DNA from: Micromonospora pattaloongensis | GTDB taxonomy: Bacteria; Actinomycetota; Actinomycetes; Mycobacteriales; Micromonosporaceae | DNA: 64,000 nt | Assembly (NCBI RefSeq): GCF_900107255.1 | Contig: NZ_FNPH01000008.1 | Location: forward strand, 1 to 64,000 | Direction of reading: 5' to 3' | In this document: positions 8,228 through 16,276 of the stretch, piece by piece | Layout: the number at the start of each line of letters is the position of its first letter | Numbering within the stretch: the stretch's first letter is position 1 | Program-made: the position numbers and the translations under genes | The notes under the pieces: generated by a model | Database searches by the model: none | Told to the model about the DNA's origin: nothing | The model's input: the letters and a program-made list of their open reading frames with translations, nothing else

Positions 8228-10053
8228 GCATCGTCTCCTTCGGCGTCGGTGGTCGGCGCCACGTCGTCGGGCTCCGGGGGCAGGTCGGTCTTCTTCTTGT
8301 TGGCGGCTGCCGCGAGTCGTTCGGTCCGCATTTCGGCCCGCTGCTGGTGGTAGCCGAGGACGAACTGGGCCTTGTCAGTCAGCACCGCGCCGTTGGGAAT
8401 TGCGTCGAGCTGGACAAACAGGTCATCGAGTCGCCGTTCGTATGCCTCGGACCAGTTCGGCCGGCGCAGTGGCCCGCGCAGCCGTTTGAGCCATGCCTGC
8501 ACGTTGCGGCGGCCGGAAACGATGACGACCTGCGGGTTGTCGATGGCGCGGCCGAAGTAGCGTTCGGCGAAGGTGGTGTTCAGCTTCTGGTCGGCGACCC
8601 GGAACACGGTCCGTTGCAGGTCGTCCATGACGGCGAAGATTCGGCCGGACACGTAGGCCGGCTTCTGTTTGTGCTCCACGCTCAAGGTCGGCGTCAGCCT
8701 CTCTCGTTCATGTTCGGGCAGGTTGGGGTGGCGGCGGAGTGCGAGCCGGATCAGTGCGGCACGAGCCGCGTCGAGCCGGCCGTCGATACGGATCCGGTTG
8801 ATGACATGGTTGAGCAGTTTCGGCGGCAACGGCCGCTTGAGCAGCGCCGCACCAAGCAGCCGGTGGAACAGGTCGGGCGGTCGGTGTTCGCCGGACGCAC
8901 CGAACTTGGTCCAGGTCCCGGGGCCTCCGTTGCGCCCGGCCTCGAACCGCCCGGCCGCCCGGGCCAACTGGGAGACCTTGACCTCCACCACCTCACCGGT
9001 CCAGGCGTCAACGATCTTGTGGTCGTCGAACCAGGCCCTGATGTTGTCCTTCACCTGGCGGATCGGCTGCTCAACCCAGTCCCGTACGACCACTCGGGCG
9101 ACGTTGCCGCCCACCGTCACCGAGCAGTACCGGGACAGGTCGTCCGCCGCCGATTCCTTGCCGCTGGCGGGGCCCGCAATCAGGTTCTGGATCTGGGTCG
9201 GGTCCAGCTGCTCGACCGTCGCCCACGGATCGAAGTCCGACCCGCCCAACACCCACCAGGCGAGTCGAGCGTTCTGCCCGGACAGGGCGGTGCTGTGCAG
9301 CGGATCGGAAAGCAGACCGGTCAGCGCGGTCATGAACTTAAGGCCGCAGTCGGCGCAGATCGGGGTGTTGGTCAGGAACTTCTGCAGCTCGTAGCCGTGC
9401 ACGGCCTCGTTCATGCTGACCAGCGACGCGCTCTGGGTGGCGCCAGGCACCCACCGCCGAGGAATCTGCTGCGGCACAGTCTTGAGCAACGGCTGCACCT
9501 GCCCACAGACCAGACACAGGCCCGACCGCCCCGAACCCTTCCGGTCACCAGCCACCCCGGCCCAAAACCGCCGCGCCGAGCCGGTGTCTGCCGCATACAC
9601 CCCATCGACCCAGAGGCCGATCAGATCACCCCTGCTCCAATCGGTCGGCGGCCGGAGCTTGCCCGCATGCCCGTCCCGATAAAAGGCGGCGATGGCCGGG
9701 CCCGGGCCGTTCCGTTCGGCAGCGGCCCACTCGGTGATCAGGGCGCGGAACGCCTCGTGCTGCTTCGCGACCCGCTCCGGCTTGGCTCCCTCCGACAGCC
9801 AGCCGAAGACGTACTCGCCGTTGTCGACCGCGAGCGCGGGTGAGATCCCGACAGTCCGGGTCACCGACGGAACCAGGCGGGATACCCCGAACCTTCGTTG
9901 CGGGTCGTCCTTGTCCGCTGTGCTGACCAGGTCACCCTCGGGTACGCCGTTCCCGTCGATCTCCAGGCTCCACCGCACCGGCTTACGGGCGTAGAAGGCC
10001 GGGATGACGTCCTCGCTGGTGTCGGCGTACTCCACCAGCCGTTGCAGCAGCAC
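8224..10053 (-). CDS. cas8c: Cas8c (Csd1), type I-C large subunit
   Basis: 609 aa, the normal size for Csd1. It starts with a GTG (MLLQRLVEYADTSEDVIPAFY) and contains the Csd1-like central segment with four cysteines in the form CLVCG and CADCG, a probable zinc knuckle. Cas8c recognises the PAM (usually TTC in I-C) and recruits Cas3; in I-C an internal start often also makes a small Cas11 subunit from the 3' part of this gene. Its start overlaps the cas5 stop by one base. Confidence 0.96.
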   Translation of the reverse strand: MLLQRLVEYADTSEDVIPAFYARKPVRWSLEIDGNGVPEGDLVSTADKDDPQRRFGVSRLVPSVTRTVGISPALAVDNGEYVFGWLSEGAKPERVAKQHEAFRALITEWAAAERNGPGPAIAAFYRDGHAGKLRPPTDWSRGDLIGLWVDGVYAADTGSARRFWAGVAGDRKGSGRSGLCLVCGQVQPLLKTVPQQIPRRWVPGATQSASLVSMNEAVHGYELQKFLTNTPICADCGLKFMTALTGLLSDPLHSTALSGQNARLAWWVLGGSDFDPWATVEQLDPTQIQNLIAGPASGKESAADDLSRYCSVTVGGNVARVVVRDWVEQPIRQVKDNIRAWFDDHKIVDAWTGEVVEVKVSQLARAAGRFEAGRNGGPGTWTKFGASGEHRPPDLFHRLLGAALLKRPLPPKLLNHVINRIRIDGRLDAARAALIRLALRRHPNLPEHERERLTPTLSVEHKQKPAYVSGRIFAVMDDLQRTVFRVADQKLNTTFAERYFGRAIDNPQVVIVSGRRNVQAWLKRLRGPLRRPNWSEAYERRLDDLFVQLDAIPNGAVLTDKAQFVLGYHQQRAEMRTERLAAAANKKKTDLPPEPDDVAPTTDAEGDDA

Positions 10054-10754
10054 TACGCCACCTGGCCTTCCACCGGAAGCGCCAGCTCAATCCCACGGTC
10101 GGGCACATAGAGCACACCGGCGACAACCCGCGCGGCGAACCACTCCATCCGCGGCTGGCCAGGCTTTCCGTCCCGGTGGATGGAGTGCAGCATGATGCCG
10201 ACCTCCTCGTTGACGTCCGCCCGCGGCGTGTCATCCGGCCAGCCAAACTCGGCGCTGAACTCCCGAGTGCCGAGATACGGCTGCTGGAAACAGGCACCCT
10301 TGCGGACTCGGCGACGAAGCTGATCCCGGTACGCCGCGACCGGCTTGTCCGCGTGCGCAGCCAACTCGATGTGGGCGTGGATCCGGTACGCCACGTCACG
10401 CAGGCAGACGGCATTGCGCTGGTCGCGGTGCGCGGCCGTGTCCACCCGGCGGGTGCCCTTGATCGCCTCAGCCAGCGGCGCGACGTCGGAGGTCTCGTTA
10501 CGTCGAACCGAGAACTGCCTCACCGGCTTGAGCACCTCGATCGCGACAACCTGGTACCGCATCTCCGGCTTCCAGAAGATCGATTCGAGTACGCCCACCG
10601 CAGCCGACGGGGTCATCACCGGATAACTGACCCGCTCCACCTTCAGTTCCGGCCGTGAGAACAGCGCCGCCTCACCACTGACCTGCACCACAACCGGAAG
10701 GTCACCGTCCGGGCTGCGCCTCAGAGTCAGCCCGTTGACCACATCCGTCGTCAC
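10053..10754 (-). CDS. cas5: Cas5 (Cas5d/Cas5c), crRNA-processing endoribonuclease
   Basis: Type I-C systems lack Cas6; Cas5 cuts the repeat at the base of the stem and leaves the 11-nt handle. The protein reads VTTDVVNGLTLRR then ALFSRPELKVERVSYPVMTPSAAVGVLESIFWKP, the Cas5d core. I chose the GTG at 10754 (233 aa), not the longer frame from 10808, because GGGAGGGG sits 8 nt upstream of it and the family normally starts there. It is the first gene of the cas5-8c-7-4-1-2 operon. Its upstream region carries the crRNA-like element described separately, so its expression may be controlled by Cascade itself. Confidence 0.95.
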   Translation of the reverse strand: MTTDVVNGLTLRRSPDGDLPVVVQVSGEAALFSRPELKVERVSYPVMTPSAAVGVLESIFWKPEMRYQVVAIEVLKPVRQFSVRRNETSDVAPLAEAIKGTRRVDTAAHRDQRNAVCLRDVAYRIHAHIELAAHADKPVAAYRDQLRRRVRKGACFQQPYLGTREFSAEFGWPDDTPRADVNEEVGIMLHSIHRDGKPGQPRMEWFAARVVAGVLYVPDRGIELALPVEGQVA

Positions 10755-10921
10755 AGCACAAACCCCTCCCAAGATCAGAGCTGATCGAACACACGATCGA
10801 TAAGGCACCCAACCATGAAATCGGCGGACCTCTCACACAACAGGTGCGAGGATCCACGACCGGTACGACAAAACCGGCTGATTGATCAACCAGGTGAGGC
10901 TCGCCATCGGTCGGTGACCGT

Positions 10922-11044
10922 CCGGCATGGACTGTACGACCCTCAGTCCATGCCGGCAGCGACGAAGGTGCTCGATCACCACCTGAGGTTGCGATCCTCA
11001 GCACCAGAAGGCGCTGCAGGCGCCCCAGTTTCCGAGCCGGCGCC
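10922..11044 (-). ncRNA. Candidate crRNA-like regulatory RNA (solitary mini-CRISPR repeat)
   Basis: On the minus strand 11020-10988 reads CCTG, stem CAGCGCC, loop TTCT, stem GGTGCTG, then AGGATCGCAAC. The CCTG and the 11-nt handle are identical to the array repeat. The stem bases differ but still pair (six Watson-Crick and one G-U), which indicates selection for structure. A spacer-like segment begins at 10987 (CTCAGGTGGTG) and is followed after 31 nt by a perfect 13-bp hairpin, 10956-10922, which could define the RNA 3' end. A minus-strand -10 TACACT at 11055-11050 would start transcription near 11043. This layout matches CreR/CreA-type RNAs known from other type I systems. Expression is an inference. 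Confidence 0.72.
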
Positions 11045-11049
11045 GACGC

Positions 11050-11107
11050 AGTGTATCCCACTTCCTCAGGTGGTGGTCTTGCCGGACCGTCCATAATCGA
11101 GTTAACT
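11050..11107. promoter_or_regulatory. Divergent promoter region with a TTC-flanked target of the crRNA-like RNA
   Basis: Plus strand 11065-11075 is CTCAGGTGGTG, identical to positions 1-11 of the crRNA-like spacer, and is preceded directly by TTC (11062-11064), the usual type I-C PAM. Position 12, the first mismatch, falls at a base normally flipped out in Cascade; 13, 14, 17 and 18 match again. The site lies between a minus-strand -10 (TACACT, 11055-11050) and its weak -35, facing cas5. On the plus strand it abuts a possible -35 TTGCCG (11079-11084) with TTAACT 17 nt later (11102-11107), facing the 67-aa gene. Binding could repress either promoter or both. Confidence 0.65.
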
Positions 11108-11230
11108 GACGCGGTCGGGCGAATGCCTGGCTCCGAGCCGGGCGGAAACCGTCCCTCAAAAACGACGGTCCGCTGCGCCAACAGCGGACCGCCCAGCTCC
11201 CCCGCCGTCCGATAGGCCGAAGGGAACCAC

Positions 11231-11434
11231 ATGACAGTAGATCAACGCCGCGACCGCAGGCCACTCAACCGGGACCACGAGCCGAAGAGCCCGGCTCCCT
11301 TGCCTGTCCGCTGGGCAGTCATCATCGGGCTCAGCGGGGCAGTCGGCATCATGGTCGGCACAGCCGACAGTGTTTCCGCAGGCGTGCTCGCCAGTTTGAT
11401 CACGGCAGGTTCGCTAAACGCGATCATGAAGTGA
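11231..11434 (+). CDS. Small membrane protein of unknown function in the cas3-cas5 gap
   Basis: 67 aa, read opposite to the cas genes. The ATG has an AAGGGA ribosome site 5-6 nt upstream. The first 25 residues are polar and basic (MTVDQRRDRRPLNRD...), followed by a hydrophobic, glycine-rich stretch from WAVIIGLSGAVGIMVG to about residue 65 that could form one or two membrane helices. The leader between the proposed promoter and the start (11108-11230) folds into hairpins: GGCTCCGAGCC at 11129-11139, ACCGTC/GACGGT at 11148-11169, and a perfect 10-bp stem at 11166-11191 that excludes the previous one. I recognise no named family. Its position makes it a candidate CreT-like toxin, but it may be a harmless membrane peptide. 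Confidence 0.6.
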   Translation: MTVDQRRDRRPLNRDHEPKSPAPLPVRWAVIIGLSGAVGIMVGTADSVSAGVLASLITAGSLNAIMK

Positions 11435-11438
11435 GATT

Positions 11439-11485
11439 GGGTCACCAGGTGAGCGCCCAACGCATTCGTGTTTACCTGGTGACCC
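11439..11485. terminator. Bidirectional terminator between the 67-aa gene and cas3
   Basis: A perfect 12-bp inverted repeat GGGTCACCAGGT (11439-11450) / ACCTGGTGACCC (11474-11485) with a 23-nt loop lies exactly between the convergent 3' ends at 11434 (+) and 11498 (-). It probably separates the cas3 transcript from the regulatory region. There is no T-run, as is common in actinobacteria. A protein-binding role is also possible. Confidence 0.6.
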
Positions 11486-11497
11486 TCTCGGCCCTCG

Positions 11498-13765
11498 TCA
11501 GAGAACAAACTGCTCCGGCTTCGGGTCAAGACTGATGCCGATGGCATCGTCGTACTCGCCGACCCACTCGACCAGCACGCCCCGCCGCACCTCGTTACCG
11601 AGGATCGGCCGCATCAGCGCCATCACACCGGGTTGGCGTAGGGCGCTGGGGTGAAGGTTTGTCGTGTACGCCTGCAACCGCCGCAGCTTCGCCAGGTCAG
11701 GAACCGGCGCCAGGCGCAGTTCCTCGATCAGTTGCTCCAGTTCGCGCCGCAACTCAGGTGTCTCGGCCCCCTGCGGCGTCACCACGCCAATCCCGTCATC
11801 GTCGATGATTCGGAATGCCAGCCTCCGGTCCCGCCGTTTGGTGCTCGCGTCCATCGGCCCCTCGGCCACGGTCTCGAACTGCCACCGTCCTCGGGCGTGC
11901 TGGATGCGTTTCCCGACGTGCTGGCCGTCGGCGAGATTCAACACGTCGTACACGTTGCGGTAGTAGCGTCCGAGCGCCTCCGTATCGTCCGGGTCGGCCT
12001 TATCCGGTCCGAACTGGCGCCCGGTGCAGCCGACCAATGTCTTGTACGTGGGCGGCTGCCCGCCGTCCTCTGGAGCGAACACGACCACTCGTCCCCCGTC
12101 CGGCATCCGTCCCTCGCGGTTGGCTCGCCCGGCCGCCTGAAGCAGCGAATCGGCCGGCGCCATCGCACGGAACACCACCGGGAAATCGACGTCCACCCCA
12201 GCCTCGATCAGCTGGGTGGCCACGAGCAGGACACGCTCGCTCCGGTTAAGGCGTGCCCGCACCTTCTCCAGCACCCGCCGCCGATGGTGCGGGCACATCC
12301 GGGTGGACAGGTGCCAGGCAACGCCATCCGGCTCGGTGTCACGCCACTGGTCAAACACCGCCTTCGCGTCCGCGGTCGTGTTGACCACGACCAGCGCCGC
12401 TGCCTCCGACGCGGCCTGGTCGGCGATGTCGGCCAGCGTCGGTTTCGGGTCGAGCTGCCACTCGTACCGCACTCTTCGCAGATCACTGACCAGTTTCGGA
12501 GTGTCGTGGATCAGGTCGGTGCACGGCACGCCCTTGAACTCATCCAGTGCCCAGAAGCTCGGCTGGGTCGCCGAGGAGAGCAGCACGGTCGCGCCGAAGT
12601 GCCGCACGAGCAGCCGGAGCCCGTCGAGGATCGGCGCGAGCATCGCGTGTGGCAGCGCCTGCACCTCGTCCAGCACGATCACCGAATGTGCCAGCCGGTG
12701 CACCCGGCGCATCGCCGACGGCTTGCGGGCGTACAACGATTCGAAGAGCCGAACAAACGTGGTGACGACGAACGGACCGTCCCAGTTCTCGGCCGCAAGT
12801 CGCGCCCACCGGCCGGCTTTCGGGTCGTCAAAGTCGGCCTGGCTGTGATGTTCGAGGACGACCGGCTCAACATCGTCCTCATCGAGCAGCCGACGGTAGA
12901 CGGCGGCATTCTGCTCGGTGACGGTGAGGAACGGAACCGCCACGATCACCCGGCGTAGACCATGCTTCTCCGCGTGCCGCAGCGCGAACCCGCCGCTCGC
13001 AAGGGTCTTACCGGCTCCGGTTGGCGCACCGAGGCGGAACACCCCACGATCCCGCTCGGCCGCCGCGAGGCAGTCCGTGTAGACCCGCTCCCGCAGACTG
13101 CCGATCGGCGTGCCGCCGCGCCCTGCGAGTTCGTCATGCCGCCGCTGCTCGAACAGCTTGTAGAGGTGGCCAAAGTCGGCGTCTGGACGTACCCGTGGGC
13201 TGGCGAGTCCCTGGAAGTGCGCGCTGGTGTCCAGGCTGTCCGCGTCGACCAGAGCGCTGTAGCACAGACGGAGTGCCATCTCCCCCACCAGCGGATCTGC
13301 CCGCCAGTCCGCCGGCACCAGATGGTCGAGCCGTTCCGGCAGGTCCGGCAACAGGCCGGGCAGCTCCCGCTCGGCGGACGCCACGTTGTCGGGCGCGTCA
13401 GACAGCCTGCGTCGGAACGCCTCACGGAGGTTAGGCGAGTCGATCAGTCCGCCATGATGGCCGAAGACCGCACCGGCGAACGCGCCGAGGCCACGTTCGA
13501 ATGCGATCCGGGTGCCGAGCGACTTGTGGTCGATACCGACTGGACGGCCGGTGGGCGCGACAGCAGCAAGCTTGTCCTGCCAGGCGCAGGCCGCCTTACC
13601 CACGTCATGCAGCGCACCAAGCCAGTACGCCACGTCACCCCCGCCAAATGGAACGGCAAATCGTCGCGCCAGCTCCGCCGTACTACGAAGATGATCGACA
13701 AGAGAATGCCACCGGCTGCTGCCAGGAGCAGGGCTATGCGCCCAGAGAGAACTCACACCAGACAC
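11498..13765 (-). CDS. cas3: Cas3 helicase-nuclease (type I-C)
   Basis: 755 aa with both expected parts. The N-terminal HD nuclease shows His20 and the His53-Asp54 pair (GALHDVGKA). The SF2 helicase shows Walker A in APTGAGKT, the DEVQ box in VLDEVQALP, motif III SSATQ, and the motif V/VI region IEAGVDVDFPVVFRA and QAAGRANR. Cas3 is recruited by Cascade to unwind and degrade target DNA. A GTG start with AGGGA 7 nt upstream fits the family start. It is separated from cas5 by about 740 bp, unlike many I-C loci where cas3 leads the operon directly, so it probably has its own promoter in 13766-13911. Confidence 0.96.
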   Translation of the reverse strand: MSGVSSLWAHSPAPGSSRWHSLVDHLRSTAELARRFAVPFGGGDVAYWLGALHDVGKAACAWQDKLAAVAPTGRPVGIDHKSLGTRIAFERGLGAFAGAVFGHHGGLIDSPNLREAFRRRLSDAPDNVASAERELPGLLPDLPERLDHLVPADWRADPLVGEMALRLCYSALVDADSLDTSAHFQGLASPRVRPDADFGHLYKLFEQRRHDELAGRGGTPIGSLRERVYTDCLAAAERDRGVFRLGAPTGAGKTLASGGFALRHAEKHGLRRVIVAVPFLTVTEQNAAVYRRLLDEDDVEPVVLEHHSQADFDDPKAGRWARLAAENWDGPFVVTTFVRLFESLYARKPSAMRRVHRLAHSVIVLDEVQALPHAMLAPILDGLRLLVRHFGATVLLSSATQPSFWALDEFKGVPCTDLIHDTPKLVSDLRRVRYEWQLDPKPTLADIADQAASEAAALVVVNTTADAKAVFDQWRDTEPDGVAWHLSTRMCPHHRRRVLEKVRARLNRSERVLLVATQLIEAGVDVDFPVVFRAMAPADSLLQAAGRANREGRMPDGGRVVVFAPEDGGQPPTYKTLVGCTGRQFGPDKADPDDTEALGRYYRNVYDVLNLADGQHVGKRIQHARGRWQFETVAEGPMDASTKRRDRRLAFRIIDDDGIGVVTPQGAETPELRRELEQLIEELRLAPVPDLAKLRRLQAYTTNLHPSALRQPGVMALMRPILGNEVRRGVLVEWVGEYDDAIGISLDPKPEQFVL

Positions 13766-13911
13766 GAACGGTCCCTACGAACGTCGTTGAGTCGCCTCGC
13801 CATGAACCGGGCATTGAACACCAGGGTGTCAAGGTATCGGTGATTACTGGTTTGTTCGGTGTGTCGAGGAGTCGCGATGTAGTTCGTTTTGCCTGCGGCC
13901 GGGGTGAGGGA

Positions 13912-14775
13912 TCAGGTAGGTCTCAGTCGGCCAGCCGGTTCGGTGTGGGGCTCATCCAGGACCGTGACGGTGGCGGCGGCACGGCCTTCAGGCGAGGACG
14001 AGCTGCACAGCTTGGTCAGGGCGTCGAAGTAGGCGCAGTGATCTATCACCTCGTGGTCGATGGCGGTGAGCGGGCCGTATCCCTCAAGGAAGCTGTCACG
14101 TAGGTCCGGGCGGAAAGGCCAGATGCGGGTGGCGAGGCGTACGAGGTCGCGGGCTGGGAGGTCGTAGCGGCTGTGCTCAAAGTCGATCAGACGGACGACA
14201 CCGTCGTCGCTGTAGATCATGTTTCGGGGCATGAAGTCCAGGTGACACGGCCGGGCCGGCAGCGGAGCGAGGTCACGAAGAGCCTGCATATGGGCGCGTA
14301 TCTCGCTTCGGCGGCTTGCCGTGATGCGGTCTTCGGCGCGGTGGATCCAGTACTCGGCGCGTTCGACGAGCCAGGCGATCCAGTCTGGTTCGAGGCGGGC
14401 CGGTCCGGCGGCATGCAGGGCTGCGAGTAGTTGCCCTGCCTGCCGGTACGCGTCCTGCTCGGCCTCAGGTTCGAGCTGACGCCCGGCGAGCGGGACTCCG
14501 GGTACGGCGGTCACCACGATTGCTGGTGGGTCGTCCGTTGCGGCGAGCAGCCGGGGTGCTCTGTCTTCGAGCGCGGGTATCCGGGTTCGGTAGGCGTGGA
14601 CTTCCTGGGTGTGGCGTTCCGGGCTGCGGTGCGCTTTGACGATGACTTCGCCGTGGGTGCCCGTTGAGGCGCGTAGTGCGCGGGTGCCGGCGTGGCCGGA
14701 ATGCCAGCCGGCGGGTACCGCGTCGGTGTCGAGGAGGCGTTGGCAGAGGGCCAGGAGGAGGTCGAGGTCGGTCAC
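13912..14775 (-). CDS. APH/choline-kinase-like phosphotransferase
   Basis: 287 aa with the APH kinase fold: a catalytic loop HLDFMPRNMIY (HxD....N) and the metal-binding DFE in VVRLIDFEHSRYDLPARDLVRL. The family phosphorylates small hydroxyl substrates (aminoglycosides, sugars, choline); the substrate here cannot be read from sequence. Its start overlaps the stop of the histidine phosphatase upstream by 4 nt, so it is the last gene of the minus-strand operon from 21526. Given that context it may phosphorylate a pathway intermediate or protect the host from its own product. Confidence 0.8.
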   Translation of the reverse strand: MTDLDLLLALCQRLLDTDAVPAGWHSGHAGTRALRASTGTHGEVIVKAHRSPERHTQEVHAYRTRIPALEDRAPRLLAATDDPPAIVVTAVPGVPLAGRQLEPEAEQDAYRQAGQLLAALHAAGPARLEPDWIAWLVERAEYWIHRAEDRITASRRSEIRAHMQALRDLAPLPARPCHLDFMPRNMIYSDDGVVRLIDFEHSRYDLPARDLVRLATRIWPFRPDLRDSFLEGYGPLTAIDHEVIDHCAYFDALTKLCSSSSPEGRAAATVTVLDEPHTEPAGRLRPT

Positions 14776-15419
14776 CGCGGGTTACCGAGGTGTCGGGTGT
14801 CGTTGTGGGTGACGAGCTGCCAGATGGTGCGGCCGAAGCGGTTGGTGGGCCGCTGCCACCGGTTGAGCGAGGCGTGGTCGGTGACGAAGCCGAGCCGCAG
14901 GCAGGCGTTTTGGGGAAGACCGAGTAGCAGGGTGTGGGCTGCCTCGACGGTTTCGCCGTGGGCGGCGATGAGGATTCGTTCGCCGTCGTGTCTGGCGAGG
15001 ATCTTCTGAAGGGCGGTCGTCGCTCGGTCGAGGTAGTGGTTCCAGGTCTCGGAGCCGTGGGCGTACGGGCGGTCGGGAGCGTGCTGGAGCGGTCCCTGGA
15101 AGGCGGTCTTGACGTCCACCCAGGGCTGGCCGTCGGCGTCGCCATGGTCCGGGCCACGGAGTTCCGGATCGATGGTGGCGGGCAGGCGTAGGGCCTCGGT
15201 GATGATCTCGGCGGTTTCAACCACGCGGAGCCGTGGGGTGGCGTAGAAGGCGGCGTATGGCTGGTGTAAGTGTTCGTGGGCCAGGCGGGCGGCGAGCTGT
15301 GCGACCTGATCGCGGCCGTGGTTGGTGAGTCCGGTGCAGCCGCGTTCGCCGCCGACGATTCGGGCGACGTTGCAGGCGGCTTCGCCGTGGCGGGCGATGA
15401 CGAGTTCGGTCGGGACCAT
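14772..15419 (-). CDS. Histidine phosphatase family protein
   Basis: 215 aa with the phosphoglycerate-mutase-like RHG motif (ELVIARHGEAACNVARIVGG) and the second catalytic His in LIAAHGETVEAAHTLLLGL. These enzymes remove or move phosphate from small molecules through a phosphohistidine. The gene overlaps the downstream APH-like kinase by 4 nt and follows another kinase by 25 nt, so a phosphatase and two kinases are co-expressed. A role in maturing a phosphorylated pathway intermediate is an inference. Confidence 0.85.
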   Translation of the reverse strand: MVPTELVIARHGEAACNVARIVGGERGCTGLTNHGRDQVAQLAARLAHEHLHQPYAAFYATPRLRVVETAEIITEALRLPATIDPELRGPDHGDADGQPWVDVKTAFQGPLQHAPDRPYAHGSETWNHYLDRATTALQKILARHDGERILIAAHGETVEAAHTLLLGLPQNACLRLGFVTDHASLNRWQRPTNRFGRTIWQLVTHNDTRHLGNPR

Positions 15420-15444
15420 ACGAGGGGGCTCCTTCGCGGTGCGG

Positions 15445-16182
15445 TCAGCGTGGCGGGAACGGATCGGGCCAGGGCCGGACAGCGGGCCACGGGTGCCGGT
15501 AGCCGTTGAGGCCGACGTAGCGAAGTGTCAGCAGGTGGTGCAGCTCGGCGAATTGGTGCAGGTCAACGGGGCGGCACTGCTGAGGTGCCACCGCGGCACG
15601 GTAGGCATCAACGCAGTCGGCGAGGGTCGGTTCGTCGAGGCGGCCGTAGGTCATGGAGGCGGTGACGAGCAGTCCGGCGAGGTCGTAGCCGAAGGGAGCG
15701 AGGGTCAAGTCGTCGAAGTCGACGACTGCGATGTCTTCTCCGTCGACAAGGTAGTTTCGGACATTTGGGTCCTTGTAGAAGGCTGCTGGCAGGCCGGGGC
15801 GGTCGAGTAGCGCATCCACTGCCGCCGCGTCTGTGCCTGCGACGGCGGCAGCGCGGTGCAGCGCCGCGCGGCGTGGATCGGTGAAGTCCGGGATCACCAG
15901 TCCGGTCGTCGTGGTGTGGGGCTGGTGGAGGCGCGCAGCGTGCAACTCGCGTTCGTGTGCGGCGGCGTGCAGGCGGCCGAGCGTCGCGGCTACCCGAGGC
16001 AGGTCAGCGACCGTCGGTGTGTGTCCCGGCAGTCGCTCGAAGATCAGACGCTGGGCGTCGGTCGCCAGTAGGCGTGGGAGGCGGACACCGGCGTCGAGGC
16101 TGGTGAGCCAGGCGTGGTGGGCGGCAGCGGTAGAGCAGCGCTCCGGGTCGTCGTACCGCTTGACGAAGATCCCGCCGCTCAT
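15445..16182 (-). CDS. APH-like phosphotransferase, short
   Basis: 245 aa. It resembles an APH-fold kinase with a shortened N-lobe: KDPNVRNYLV corresponds to the catalytic-loop Asp and Asn, and VVDFDDLTLAPFGYDLAGL to the metal-binding DFD. The canonical catalytic His-x-Asp reads KDPN, a variation also seen in divergent members. It is the second such kinase in the operon. Substrate unknown. The 94 bp up to the next gene hold no obvious feature. Confidence 0.72.
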   Translation of the reverse strand: MSGGIFVKRYDDPERCSTAAAHHAWLTSLDAGVRLPRLLATDAQRLIFERLPGHTPTVADLPRVAATLGRLHAAAHERELHAARLHQPHTTTTGLVIPDFTDPRRAALHRAAAVAGTDAAAVDALLDRPGLPAAFYKDPNVRNYLVDGEDIAVVDFDDLTLAPFGYDLAGLLVTASMTYGRLDEPTLADCVDAYRAAVAPQQCRPVDLHQFAELHHLLTLRYVGLNGYRHPWPAVRPWPDPFPPR

Positions 16183-16276
16183 ACCGGCACCGCTGTGCCA
16201 TAGCTGGCGGTGGGTTGAGCGGTGCAGGACGGTTCGGCGTCGGCGAAGGGCCCGACCGCCGTCCCGTCCGCCGCGC

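Noticed and set aside
10829..10861. A second repeat-like stretch in the cas3-cas5 gap, plus strand, with GTGCGAGGATC after a short stem
   Set aside because: Only part of the handle matches (the GCAAC end is lost), the stem has a mismatch, and its 'spacer' has no TTC-flanked match nearby. Probably chance.
13827..13832. Minus-strand TTGACA as a cas3 -35 box
   Set aside because: No acceptable -10 hexamer 16-18 nt downstream, so it is not reported as a promoter.
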